64,000 bases of DNA from Hippasteria phrygiana (Eukaryota > Echinodermata > Asteroidea > Valvatida > Goniasteridae): contig JAZGUH010000226.1 of the NCBI GenBank assembly GCA_037893225.1, positions 372,001 through 436,000 of the forward strand, written 5' to 3'. The notes under the pieces were generated by a model, which saw nothing but the letters and a program-made list of their open reading frames with translations, had not been told where the DNA came from and searched no databases. Shown here piece by piece: positions 47,744-60,369 of this stretch (its first letter is position 1; each line of letters begins with the position of its first letter). A program made the translations under genes and the position numbers.

Positions 47744-50066
47744 TTTTTTTTTCTTTTTCAGACTTTTTGCCCATAGCATTTGTACACGATTTCTTTCTGC
47801 CAGGCACTTTGGCTACTTTTATGCAGCCGATTGCCTTTAAACTAAACAGACACTTAGACCAACTGCTCAGGATGCATGCCGAACTTTTACGTCATGATGA
47901 CGTCATCACGTGATTTTTTATGAATTTTTGAATTTTGAAAATCGTAACATTCATTAAATTATATCTAGCGAACAAAACAAGATATTTTCAAAATTCTTTT
48001 TCTTATAGCTTTGGTATGTCTCAAAGATATGCCCTAAATTGCGAAAATTCTGTGACGTCATGATGACGTCATCAAAAATGTGTTTTTTTGTTAACGCATG
48101 TAAGGGTCAATCCGATTACAAAAATGTATATATTGAATTTTCCTGTACCCAATTCCAAAATTTCATGATCGTGGCTCACTCAAGTAAGAAATGACAGCCA
48201 TTTCAAAATTTAGACCAAATTCAATATAACACAAAGGAATTCTGGGACGGGCAGATAACCATGGCTATTATGTGCTTGATGTTTATAAAAGGGGTTGATT
48301 TCTAGTCTTTTTTCAAGTCGCTGAATTTTTGAAGTATTAAAATCGTAACATTCTTTTCAATATATCTAGCGAACAAAACAAGATATTTTCAAAATTATTT
48401 TTGTTATAGCTTTGGTATGTCTCAAAGATATGCCCTAAAAGGCGAAAATTGTGTGACGTCATGATGACGTCATCAAAAATATTTTTTTTTTTTAACGCAT
48501 GTAAGGGTCAATCCGATTACAAAAATGTATACATTGTATTTTTCTGTACCCAATTCCAAAATTTCATGATCGTGGCTCACTCAAGTAAGAAATGACAGCC
48601 ATTTCAAAATTTAGACCAAATTCAATATAACACAAAGGAATTCTGGGACGGGCTGATAACCATGGCTATTATGAGCTTGCTGTTTATAAAAGGGGTTGAT
48701 TTCTAGTCTTTTTTCAAGTCGCTGAATTTTTGAAGTTTTAAAATCGTAACATTCTTTTCAATATATCTAGCGAACAAAACAAGATATTTTCAAAATTATT
48801 TTTGTTACAGCTTTGGTATGTCTCAAAGATATGCCCTAAATGGCGAAAATTGTGTGACGTCATGATGACGTCATCAACAATATTTTTTTTTTTAAACGCA
48901 TGTAAGGGTCAATCTGATTACAAAAATGTATACATTGTATTTTTCTGTACCCAATTCCAAAATTTCATGATCGTGGCTCACTCAAGTAAGAAATAACAGC
49001 CATTTCAAAATTTAGACCAAATTCAATATAACACAAAGGAATTCTGGGAAGGGCTGATAACCATGGCTATTATGAGCTTGCTGTTTATAAAAGGGGTTGA
49101 TTTCTAGTCTTTTTTCAAGTCGCTGAATTTTTGAAGTTTTAAAATCGTAACATTCTTTTCAATATATCTAGCGAACAAAACAAGATATTTTAAAAATTCT
49201 TTTTGTTATAGCTTTGGTATGTCTCAAAGATATGCCATAAAAAGCGCAAATTGTGTGACGTCATGATGACGTCATGAAAAAAATTCTTTTTTCAAGTCGC
49301 TAGAATATTGCACATAGCATTTGTAAACGTTTTCTTTCTTACCGGCCACTTTGGCTACTTTTAAACTTGGCAGACACTTACACCAACTGCTCACAATGTG
49401 TGGCGAACTTTTACGTCATGATGACGTCATCACATGTCACGTGACGTCATCTTAAAGGGGCATTTTTTCGAAGCCATATATCTACAAAAGTACAAGTCCG
49501 ATTAAGTTGAAACGTAATATCTAGGTATGCCACCGGGTGTTATAGATGAACATTGACATGATGTTATGATTACGTCATCACATGTCACGTGACGTCATCT
49601 TAAAGGGGCAGTTTTTGAAGCCATATATAAACAAAAGTACAAGTTCGATTAAGTTGAAAAGTAATATCTAGGTAGCCCAATAGGTTTCTAGATGAAAATT
49701 GACATGACATTATTATGATGTCATCACATGTCACATGACGTCATCTTAAAGGTGCAGTTTTTGAAGCCATATATAAACAAAAGTACAAGTCCGATTAAGT
49801 TGAAACATGTATCTAGGTATGCCACCGGGTGTTATAGGTGAACATTGACTTGACGTTATGAAGTGATCACATGTCACGTGATGTCATTTTAAAGGGGCAT
49901 TCGCTACACTATTCCCCATAACATTTGTACTCGATTTCTTTCTTTAAACCAATCCTTCACACATCCAATAACGTTAATTATTGTATAAACATTTGACTAA
50001 CTAACACAATAAAAAAAACACGAAACAGCCCTGTGTTTGTCCACGGGACAAACACATAACATGTCT

Positions 50067-50068
<2 letters not shown>
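47744..50068 (+). mobile_element. Helitron-like unit XI (family C, 2.3 kb)
   Basis: Family C head, three to four 401-bp repeats with CTAGTC junctions at 48302, 48703 and 49104, then ~148-bp repeats. It ends with the 11-bp-stem terminal hairpin and CTAG. Confidence 0.8.
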
Positions 50069-50103
<35 letters not shown>

Positions 50104-50260
50104 GCTGTTTTGGAAACTTTTCCAAAACAGCCCTTGTTTTCGTTAAGATTTTTTTTTTTTTCTTTTTTTTTTTTTTTTTGGCTGTTTCGGAAACTTTTCC
50201 GAAACAGCCCTTGTTTTCGTTAAGATTTTTTTTTTTTTCTTTTTTTTTTCTTTTTTTTTT
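50069..50260 (+). repeat. Two hairpin modules and long T tracts between XI and XII
   Basis: Starts directly after CTAG with a ~34-base T run. Hairpins are at 50103 (GGCTGTTTTGGAAA type) and 50180 (GGCTGTTTCGGAAA type), each with CCTTGTTTTCGTTAAGA. Both stems remain fully paired despite different sequences. Confidence 0.95.
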
Positions 50261-51793
50261 TCTTCTTTTTCAGCCAAATGCCCATTGCATTTGTACACGT
50301 TTTCTTTCTTACTGGCACTTTGGCTACTTTTATGGTGCCGATTGGCTTTAAACTTGGCAGGCACTTAGACCAACTGCTCAGAATGTATGCCGAACATTTA
50401 CGTCATGATGACGTCATCACGTGATTTTTTATGAATTTTTGAAATTTCAAAATCGTAAAATTCTGTTCAATATATCTAGCGAACAAAACAAGATATTTTC
50501 AAAATTCTTTTTGTTATAGCTTTGGTATGTCTCAAAGATATGCCCTGAAAGGGAGAAAATGTGTGACGTCATGATGACATCATCAAAAATGTGCTTTTTT
50601 AAAACACATATAAGGATAGGTCCGATCGTCATGAAAATTGGTGGGTAGGTAGATACTGTCACTAGGATGCTGAATCCAAAGTGACGTCATGATGACGTCA
50701 TCACATGATTTTTTATGAATTTTTCAAAATTTTAAAATCGTAACATTCTTTTCAATATATCTAGCAAACAGAACAAGATATTTTCAAAATTATTTTTGTT
50801 ATAGCTTTGGTATGTCTCAAAGATATGCCCTGAAAGGGAGAAAATGTGTGACGTCATGATGACATCATCAAAAATGTGCTTTTTTAAAACACATATAAGG
50901 ATATGTCCGATCGTCATGAAAATTGGTGGGTAGGTAGATAGTGCCACTAGCATGTAAAATCCAAAGTGACGTCATGATGACGTCATCAGCTGATTTTCTA
51001 TGACTTTTTAGTTTTATCCCAAATCCCATAGACTTTGTACACGAATTTTGTAAGAGCCACTTTGGTCACTAAACAACCTCAGATCTTAATCAGGTTTAAC
51101 TCAAACAGAGACCCTAAGCTAAGAATGTATGCCGAAGAGTGACGTCATGATGACGTCATCACTTGTCATGTGACGTCATCTTAAAGGTGCATTTTTCAAG
51201 GGCACATATCTAGAGAACCGTAGGTCCGATTGCATTCAAACCTGCTATGGTGGTAGACAAGTACGTGTTATAGATGAAAATTGAGGTGACGTCATCATGA
51301 CGTCATCATGACGTCATCATACGATTTTATAGTAATTTTTAAGTTTTTTAACCTTAAAGTTTCTTAAACCCATATCTCATCACCAGAACATGCTAAATTC
51401 AAAATTCTTTTTGTAATAGCTTTGTTAGCTTCTATATTCTTTCACATAAATGAGAAAATGTGTGACGTCATCATGACGACATCAAAAATATATTAAAAAA
51501 AAAACACATATAAGGGTAGGTCCAATCGTCATAAAAATTGGTGGGTATGTAGATAGTGTGCCACAAGCATGCGGCAGCCGAAGTGACGTCATGATGACGT
51601 CATCGGCAAATTTTCTATGATTTTTTTTATTTTGTAAATTTTATGTTCCTCCCAACAACAACATCCTAACCCCTCCGTCTTTAACTAACAAACACCTTTT
51701 ACTATTATAAGCATATTACACATCCAAAATAACAAAACAACCCCGAAACAGCCCTGTGTTTGTCATAACGTGACAAACACATAGCATGTCTAG
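50261..51793 (+). mobile_element. Helitron-like unit XII (C head, mixed body)
   Basis: The head TCTTCTTTTTCAGCCAAATG is followed by two C-type repeats, then A-type sequence (TAGTTTTATCCCAAATCCC near 51010). A triple CRE cluster is at 51288-51320. It ends with TGTGTTTGTC / GACAAACACA, a 10-bp stem with a different loop from units X and XI, then CTAG. Its body recurs in unit XVI, 5515 bp downstream. Confidence 0.8.
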
Positions 51794-52646
51794 TTTTTTT
51801 TTTTTTTCTTTTTCAGCCAAATGCCCATAGCATTTGTACACGTTTTCTTTCTTACTGGCACTTTGGCTACTTTTATGCTACCGATTGACTTCAAACTTGG
51901 CAGACACTTAGACTAACTGCTCAGAATGTATGCCGAACATTTACGTCATGATGACGTCATCACGTGATTTGTTATGAATTTTTGAAATTTCAAAATCGTA
52001 ATATTCTTTTCAATATATCTAGCGAACAAAACAAGATATTTTCAAAATTATTTTTGTTATAGCTTTGGTATGTCTCAAAGATATGCACTAAAAGAAAAAA
52101 AAATGTGTGATGTCATGATGACGTCATCAAAAATGTGCTTTTTTAAAACACATATAAGGATAGGTCCGATCGTCATGAAAAGTGGTGGGTAGGTAGATAC
52201 TGTCACTAGCATGCAAAATCTGAAATGAGGTCATGATGACGTCATCACGTGATTTTTTATGAATTTTTGAAATTCTAAAATCGTAACATTTTTAAAAAAT
52301 ATATCTAGCGAACAAAACAAGATATTTTCAAAATTATTTTTGTTATAGCTTTGGTATGTCTCAAAGATATGCACTAAAAGAAAAAAAATGTGTGATATCA
52401 TGATGACGTCATCAAAAATGTGCTTTTTTAAAACACATATAAGGATAGGTCCGATCGTCATGAAAAGTGGTGGGTAGGTAGATACTGTCACTAGTATGCA
52501 AAATCGGAAATGATGTCATGATGACGTCATCGGGAATTTTTTTTATGATTTTTTTCATTTTTGAAATTTCATTTTAATCACAAAATTTTACACAAAAAAA
52601 CAAAACAGCCCTGTGTTTGTCCACAAACACTGTACCATATGTCTAG
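51794..52646 (+). mobile_element. Helitron-like unit XIII (family C, 0.85 kb, shortest complete)
   Basis: C head, two ~290-bp C-type repeats, a T-rich tail, then AAACAGCCCT, hairpin GTGTTTG/CAAACAC, spacer and CTAG. It is the most compact unit with both ends and so useful as a minimal reference. Confidence 0.8.
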
Positions 52647-53604
52647 TTTTTTTTTTTTTTTCTTTTTTTTTTTCTTTTTCAGCCAAATGCCCATAGCATT
52701 TGTACACGTTTTCTTTCTTACCGGCACTTTGGCTACTTTTATGCTGCCGATTGGCTTTAAACTTGGCAGACACTTAGACTAACTGCTCAGAATGTATGCT
52801 GAACATTTACGTCATGATGACGTCATCACGTGATTTGTTATGAATTTTTGAAATTTCAAAATCGTAAAATTCTTTTCAATATATCTAACGAACAAAACAA
52901 GATATTTTCGAAATTCTTTTTGTTATAGCTTCGGTATATCTCAAAGATATGCCCTAAAAAGCGAAAATTGTGTGACGTCATGATGACGTCATCAAAACAA
53001 TTTTTTTTCAAGTCGCAAGAATATTGCCCATAGCATTTGTAAACGTTTTCTTTCTTACCGGCCACTTTGGCTAATTTTAAACTTGGCAGACACTTACCCC
53101 AACTGCTCACAATGTGTGCCGAACTTTTACGTCATAATGACGTCATCACATGTCACGTGACGTCATCTTAAAGGGGCATTTTTCGAAGCCATATATCTAC
53201 AAAAGTACAAGTTCGATTAAGTTAAAATGTAATATCTAGGATCCCAGTAGTTTTATAAATGAAAATTGACATGACGTTATGATGTCATCACATGTGACGT
53301 CATCTTAAAGGGGCAGTTTTTGAAGGCGCATATCTACAGAAGTACAAGATTAAGTTTAAAAGTAATATCTAGGTAGCCCAGTAGGTTTATAGATAAAAAT
53401 TGACATGACATGACATGTGATGACGTCATCAGATGTCACGTGACGTCATCTTAAAGGGGCAGTTTTTGAAGCCATATATAAACAAAAGTACAAGTCCGAT
53501 TAAGTTGAAAAGTTATATCTAGGTAGGTCAGCAAGTTTATAGATGAAAATTTATGTGACGTTATGATGACGTCATCACATGTTACTACTACAAACAACTT
53601 TAAT
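52647..53604 (+). mobile_element. Helitron-like unit XIV (family C, 3'-truncated)
   Basis: C head, part of a 401-type repeat and three ~148-bp repeats. It breaks at CAAACAACTTTAATTT where the next head's pyrimidine tract begins. The hairpin and CTAG are absent; the intact continuation is seen at 55610-55770. Confidence 0.75.
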
Positions 53605-55770
53605 TTCTTTTTTTTTTCTTTTTCAGCCAAATGCCCATAGCATTTGTACACGTTTTCTTTCTTACCGGCACTTTGGCTACTTTTATGCTGCCGATTGGCT
53701 TTAAACTTGGCAGACACTTAGACTAACTGCTCAGAATGTATGCCGAACATTTACGTCATGATGACGTCATCACGTGATTTTTTATAAATTTTTGAAATTT
53801 CAAAATCGTAAAATTCTTTTCAATATATCTAGCGAACAAAACAAGATATTTTTGAAATTCTTTTTGTTATAGCTTTGGTATGTCTCAAAGATATGCCCTA
53901 AAAAGCGAAAATTGTGTGACGTCATGATGACGTCATCAAAAATGTGTTTTTTTTTTAACGCATGTAAGGGTCAATCCGATTACAAAAATGTATACATTGA
54001 ATTTTTCTGTACGTAATTCCTAAATTTCATGATCGTGGCTCACTCAAGTAAGAAATAACAGCCATTTCAAAATTTGGACCAAATTCAATATAACACAAAG
54101 GAATTCTGGGAAGGGCAGATAACCATGGCTTAAATGTGCTTGCTGTTTATAAAAGGGGTTGATTCCTAGTCTTTTTTCAAGTCGCTGAATTTTTTAAGTT
54201 TTACAATCGTAACATTCTTTTCAATATATCTAGTAAACAAAACATGATATTTTCAAAATTATTTTTGTGATAGCTTTGGTATGTCTCAAAGATATGCCCT
54301 AAAAGGGCAAAAATGTGTGACGTCATCAAAAATGTGATTTTTTAAAACACATATAAGGATAGGTCCGATCGTCATGAAAAGTGGTGGGTAGGTAGATACT
54401 GTCACTAGCATGCAAAATCTAAAATGAGGTCATGATGACGTCATTACGTGACTTTTTATGAATTTTTAAAATTTTAAAATCGTAACATTTTTTTCAATAT
54501 ATCTAGCGAACAAAACAATATATTTTCAAAATTCTTTTTGTTATAGCTTTGGTATGTCTCAAAGATATCCCCTAAAAGGGAGAAAATGTGTGACGTCATG
54601 ATGACGTCATCAAATATTTTTTTTTTAAACGCATGTAAGGGTCAATCCGATTACAAAAATGTATATATTGAATTTTCCTCTCCCTAATTCCAAAATTTCA
54701 TGATCGTGGCTCACTCAAGTAAGAAATAACAGCCATTTGAAAATTTAGACCAAATTCAATATAACACAAAGGAATTCTGGGAAGGGCAGATAACCATGGC
54801 TTAAATGTGCATGCTGTTTATAAAAAGGTTGATTTGTAGTCTTTGTTCAAGTCGCTGAATTTTAAAATTGTGTAAATCGTAACATTCTTTTCAATATATC
54901 TAGCGAACAAAACAAGACATTTTCAAAATTCTTTTTGTAATAGCTTTGGTATGTCTCACAGATATGCCCTAAAAAGCGACAATTGTGTGACGTCATGATG
55001 ACGTCATCAAACAATTCTTTTTTTCAAGTCGCTAGAATATTGCCCATAGCATTTGTAAACGTTTTCTTTCTTACCGGCCACTTTGGCTAATTTTAAACTT
55101 GGCAGACACTTACCCCAACTGCTCACAATGTGTGCCGAACTTTTACGTCATAATGACGTCATCACATGTCACATGACGTCATCTTAAAGGGGCATTTTTT
55201 GAAGCCATATATCTACAAAAGTACAAGTTCGATTAAGTTAAAATGTAATATCTAGGTATCCCAGTAGTTTTATAAATGAAAATTGACATGACGTTATGAT
55301 GACGTCATCACATGTGACGTCATCTTAAAGGGGCAGTTTTTGAAGGCGCATATCTACAGAAGTACATGTCCGATTAAGTTTAAAAGTAATATCTAGGTAG
55401 CTTAGTAGGTTTATAGATGAAAATTGACATGACATGATGATGACGTCATCACATGTCACGTGACGTCATCTTAAAGGGGCAGTTTTTGAAGCCATATATA
55501 AAGAAAAGTACAAGTCCGATTAAGTTGAAAAGTTATATCTAGGAAGGTCAGCAAGTTTATAGATTAACATTTATGTGACGTTATGATGACGTCATCACAT
55601 GTTACTACTACAAACAACTTTAATTAATTTCAAAATTAACAAAGAAAACTGGCAGCAGCGCGATTGTTTGACAAACTTAAATTATTGTATTCACATTTCA
55701 CATCCAAACTAAAAAAACAAAAACGAAACAGCCCTGTGTTTGTCCACAAACACCATTCTCATGCCTCTAG
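53605..55770 (+). mobile_element. Helitron-like unit XV (family C, 2.2 kb)
   Basis: C head, mixed 401-type repeats (CTAGTC at 54166) and 148-bp repeats, then ATTAATTTCAAAATTAACAA and a GATTGTTTGACAAAC stretch. It ends GAAACAGCCC, hairpin GTGTTTG/CAAACAC, 13-base spacer, CTAG. Confidence 0.8.
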
Positions 55771-57247
55771 TTTTTTCTTCTTTTTCAGCCAAATGCCCAT
55801 TGCATTTGTACACGTTTTCTTTCTTACTGGCACTTTGGCTACTTTTATGGTGCCGATTGGCTTTAAACTTGGCAGGCACTTAGACCAACTGCTCAGAATG
55901 TATGCCGAACATTTACGTCATGATGACGTCATCACGTGATTTTTTATGAATTTTTGAAATTTCAAAATCGTAAAATTCTGTTCAATATATCTAGCGAACA
56001 AAACAAGATATTTTCAAAATTCTTTTTGTTATAGCTTTGGTATGTCTCAAAGATATGCCCTGAAAGGGAGAAAATGTGTGACGTCATGATGACATCATCA
56101 AAAATGTGCTTTTTTAAAACACATATAAGGATAGGTCCGATCGTCATGAAAATTGGTGGGTAGGTAGATACTGTCACTAGGATGCTGAATCCAAAGTGAC
56201 GTCATGATGACGTCATCACATGATTTTTTATGAATTTTTCAAAATTTTAAAATCGTAACATTCTTTTCAATATATCTAGCAAACAGAACAAGATATTTTC
56301 AAAATTATTTTTGTTATAGCTTTGGTATGTCTCAAAGATATGCCCTGAAAGGGAGAAAATGTGTGACGTCATGATGACATCATCAAAAATGTGCTTTTTT
56401 AAAACACATATAAGGATATGTCCGATCGTCATGAAAATTGGTGGGTAGGTAGATAGTGCCACTAGCATGTAAAATCCAAAGTGACGTCATGATGACGTCA
56501 TCAGCTGATTTTCTATGACTTTTTAGTTTTATCCCAAATCCCATAGACTTTGTACACGAATTTTGTAAGAGCCACTTTGGTCACTAAACAACCTCAGATC
56601 TTAATCAGGTTTAACTCAAACAGAGACCCTAAGCTAAGAATGTATGCCGAAGAGTGACGTCATGATGACGTCATCACTTGTCATGTGACGTCATCTTAAA
56701 GGTGCATTTTTCAAGGGCACATATCTAGAGAACCGTAGGTCCGATTGCATTCAAACCTGCTATGGTGGTAGACAAGTACGTGTTATAGATGAAAATTGAG
56801 GTGACGTCATCATGACGTCATCATGACGTCATCATACGATTTTATAGTAATTTTTAAGTTTTTTAACCTTAAAGTTTCTTAAACCCATATCTCATCACCA
56901 GAACATGCTAAATTCAAAATTCTTTTTGTAATAGCTTTGTTAGCTTCTATATTCTTTCACATAAATGAGAAAATGTGTGACGTCATCATGACGACATCAA
57001 AAATATATTAAAAAAAAAACACATATAAGGGTAGGTCCAATCGTCATAAAAATTGGTGGGTATGTAGATAGTGTGCCACAAGCATGCGGCAGCCGAAGTG
57101 ACGTCATGATGACGTCATCGGCAAATTTTCTATGATTTTTTTTATTTTGTAAATTTTATGTTCCTCCCAACAACAACATCCTAACCCCTCCGTCTTTAAC
57201 TAACAAACACCTTTTACTATTATAAGCATATTACACATCCAAAATAA
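55771..57247 (+). mobile_element. Helitron-like unit XVI (duplicate of XII, 3'-truncated)
   Basis: Repeats unit XII at an offset of 5515 bp, identical by eye over most of 1.47 kb. It stops at CATCCAAAATAA, about 65 bases before the terminal CTAG seen in XII, and runs into a T tract and the next head. Confidence 0.8.
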
Positions 57248-58762
57248 TTTTTTTTTTTTTTTGTTTTTTTTTTTTTTTTCCTTTTCAGACTTTTTGCCCA
57301 TAGCATTTGTGCACGTTTTCTTTCTTACCGGCACTTTGGCTACTTTGGTACACCCGATTGCCTCTAAACTTGGCAGACACTTAGACCAACTGCTCAGAAT
57401 GTATGCCGAACATTTACGTCATGATGACGTCATCACGTGATTTTTTATGAATTTTTGAAATTTGAAAATCGTAAAATTCTTTTCAATATATCTAGCGAAC
57501 AAAACAAGATATTTTCAAAATTCTTTTTGTTACAGCTTTGGTAGGTCTCAAAGATATGCCCTAAAAAGGAAAAAAGTGTGTGACGTCATGATGACATCAT
57601 CAAAAATGTGCTTTTTTAAAACACATATAAGAATAGGTCCGATCGTCATGAAAATTGGTGGGTAGGTAGATACTGGCACTAGGATGCAAAATCCAAAGTG
57701 ACGTCATGATGACGTCATCACGTGATTTGTTATGAATTTTTGAAATTTTGAAAATCGTAACATTCTTTTAAATATATCTGGCAAACAAAACAAGATATTT
57801 TCAAAATTCTTTTTGTTATAGCTTTGGTAGGTCTCAAAGATATGCCCTAAAAAGGAAAAAAATGTGTGACGTCATGATGACATCATCAAAAATGTGCTTT
57901 TTTAAAACACATATAAGAATAGGTCCGATCGTCATGAAAATTGGTGGGTAGGTAGATACTGGCACTAGGATGCAAAATCCAAAGTGACGTCATGATGACG
58001 TCATCACGTGATTTGTTATGAATTTTTGAAATTTTGAAAATCGTAACATTCTTTTAAATATATCTGGCAAACAAAACAAGATATTTTCAAAATTCTTTTT
58101 GATACAGCTTTTGGTATGTCTCAAAGATATGCCCTAAAAGGCGAAAATTGTGTGACGTCATAATGAAGTCATCAATTTGTTTTTTTAACGCATGTAAGGT
58201 TCGGTCCGATTAAAAATTTATACATTGAATTTTTCTCTACTTAATTCAACAATTTCGTGATCGTGGCTCACTCAAGTATTAAGAAATAACAGGCATCTAA
58301 AAAATTGTGACCAAATTCAATATAACACAAAGGAATTCTGGGAAGGACAGAAACCATGGCTTTCATGTGGCATGCTGTCTATAAAGAGTTGATCTCTAGT
58401 CTTTTTTTCAAGTCGTTAGACAAGTCGTAGGCTGATACTTACACCAACTGCTCAGAATGTGCGCCGAACTTTTAGGTCATGATGACGTCATCACATGTCA
58501 CGTGACGTCATCTTAAAGGGGCATTTTTGGAAACCATATATCTACAAAAGTACAAGTCACATTAAGTTAAAACGTGGTATTTAGTTATGCCAGCATGTGT
58601 TAGATGAAAATGTATGTGACGTCATGGTGACGTCATGATGACGTCATCGGCAAATTGTCTATGATTTTTTTCATTTTTGAAATTTCATTTAAATCACATA
58701 ATTTTACACAAAAAAACAAAACAGCCCTGTGTTTGTCCACAAACACTGCACCAGATGTCTAG
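57248..58762 (+). mobile_element. Helitron-like unit XVII (family C)
   Basis: T tract and head CCTTTTCAGACTTTTTGCCC with the GTGCACG variant. It has two near-identical ~287-bp repeats (57,690-58,000 region duplicated), a 401-type repeat with CTAGTC at 58396 and a short 148-type block. The end is AAACAGCCCT, hairpin GTGTTTG/CAAACAC, spacer, CTAG. Confidence 0.8.
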
Positions 58763-58828
58763 TTTTTTTTTTCTTTTTTTTGGCTGTTTTGGAAACTTTT
58801 CCAAAACAGCCCTTGTTTTCGTTAAGAT

Positions 58829-58878
<50 letters not shown>

Positions 58879-59052
58879 GCTGTTTCGGAAGTTTTCCGAA
58901 ACAGCCTTTGTTTTCGTTAAGAATTTTTGGCTGTTTCGGAAGTTTTCCGAAACAGCCTTTGTTTTCGTTAAGATTTTTTTTTTTGGCTGTTTCGGAAGTT
59001 TTCCGAAACAGCCTTTGTTTTCGTTAAGATTTTTTTTTTTTTCTTTTTTTTT
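58763..59052 (+). repeat. Four hairpin modules between XVII and XVIII
   Basis: Hairpins start at 58782 (TTTTGGAAA stem), 58878, 58929 and 58985 (TTTCGGAA stems). They are followed by CCTTGTTTTCGTTAAGA or CTTTGTTTTCGTTAAGA. A T/C run of nearly 50 bases separates the first two. Confidence 0.95.
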
Positions 59053-60369
59053 TCTTTTTCTCTTTCAGACTATTGCCCATAGCATTTGTACACGTTTTCC
59101 TTTTTACCGGCACTTTGGCTACTTGTATGCAGCCGATTGTCTTTAAACTTAGCAAACACTTAAAGCAACTGCTCAGAATGTGTGCCGAACTTTTACGTCA
59201 TGATGACGTCATCACGTGATTTTTTATGAATTTTTGAATTTTGAAAATCGTAACATTTGTTTCAATATATCTAGCGAACAAAACAAGATATTTTCAAAAT
59301 TCTTTTTGTTATAGCTTTGGTATGTCTCAAAGATATGCCCTAAAAGGCGAAAATTGTGTGACGTCATGATGACGTCATCAAAAATGTTTTTTTTTTAACG
59401 CATGTAAGGGTCAATCCGATTACAAAAATATATATATTGAATTTTCCTCTCCCTAATTCCAAAATGTCATGATCGTGGCTCACTCAAGTAAGAAATAACA
59501 GCCATTTCAAAATTTAGACCAAATTCAATATAACACAAAGGAATTCTGGGAAGGGCAGATAACCATGGCTCAAATGTGCATGCTGTTTATAAAAAGGGTT
59601 GATTTGTAGTCTTTTTTCAAGTCGCTAGACTATTGCCCATAGCATTTGTAAACGTTTCCTTTCTTACCGGCCACTTTGGCTACTTTTAAACTTGACAGAC
59701 ACTTACCCCAACTGCTCACAATGTGTGCCGAATTTTACGTCATGATGACGTCATCACATGTCACGTGACGTCATCTTAAAGGGGCATTTTTTGAAGCCAT
59801 ATATCTACAAAAGTACAAGTCCGATTAAGTTGGAACGTGATATCTAGGTATGCCACCGGGTGTTATAGATGAAAATTGACATGCCGTTATGATTAAGTCA
59901 AAACATGTCACGTGACGTCATCTTAAAGGGGCAGTTTTTGAAGCCATTTATCTGCAAAAGTACAAATTCGATTAAGTTGAAAACAAATATCCAGGTAGCC
60001 CAGTAGGTTTATAAATAAAAATTGACATGACGTTATGATGACGTCATCACATGTTACGTGACGTCATCTTAAAGGGGCAGTTTTTGAAGCCACATATAAA
60101 CAAAAGTACAAGTTCGATTAAGTTGAAATGTAATATCCAGGCAGGTCTGCAGGTTCATAGATGAAAATTGACATGACATTATGACTTCATCACATGTCAC
60201 GTGACGTCATCTTAAAGGGGCAGTTTTTGAAGCCATATATATACAAAAGTACAAGTCCGATTAAGTTGAAAAGGTAGGTCAGCAAGTTTATAGATGAAAA
60301 TTTATGTGACTTTATGATGACGTCATCACATGTCACTATTACAAACAACTTTAATTAATTTCAAAATTA
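59053..60369 (+). mobile_element. Helitron-like unit XVIII (family C, 3'-truncated)
   Basis: The head CTCTTTCAGACTATTGCCC begins a 401-type repeat and about four 148-type repeats. It is cut at AATTTCAAAATTA, where the next head's pyrimidine tract starts. Confidence 0.75.
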
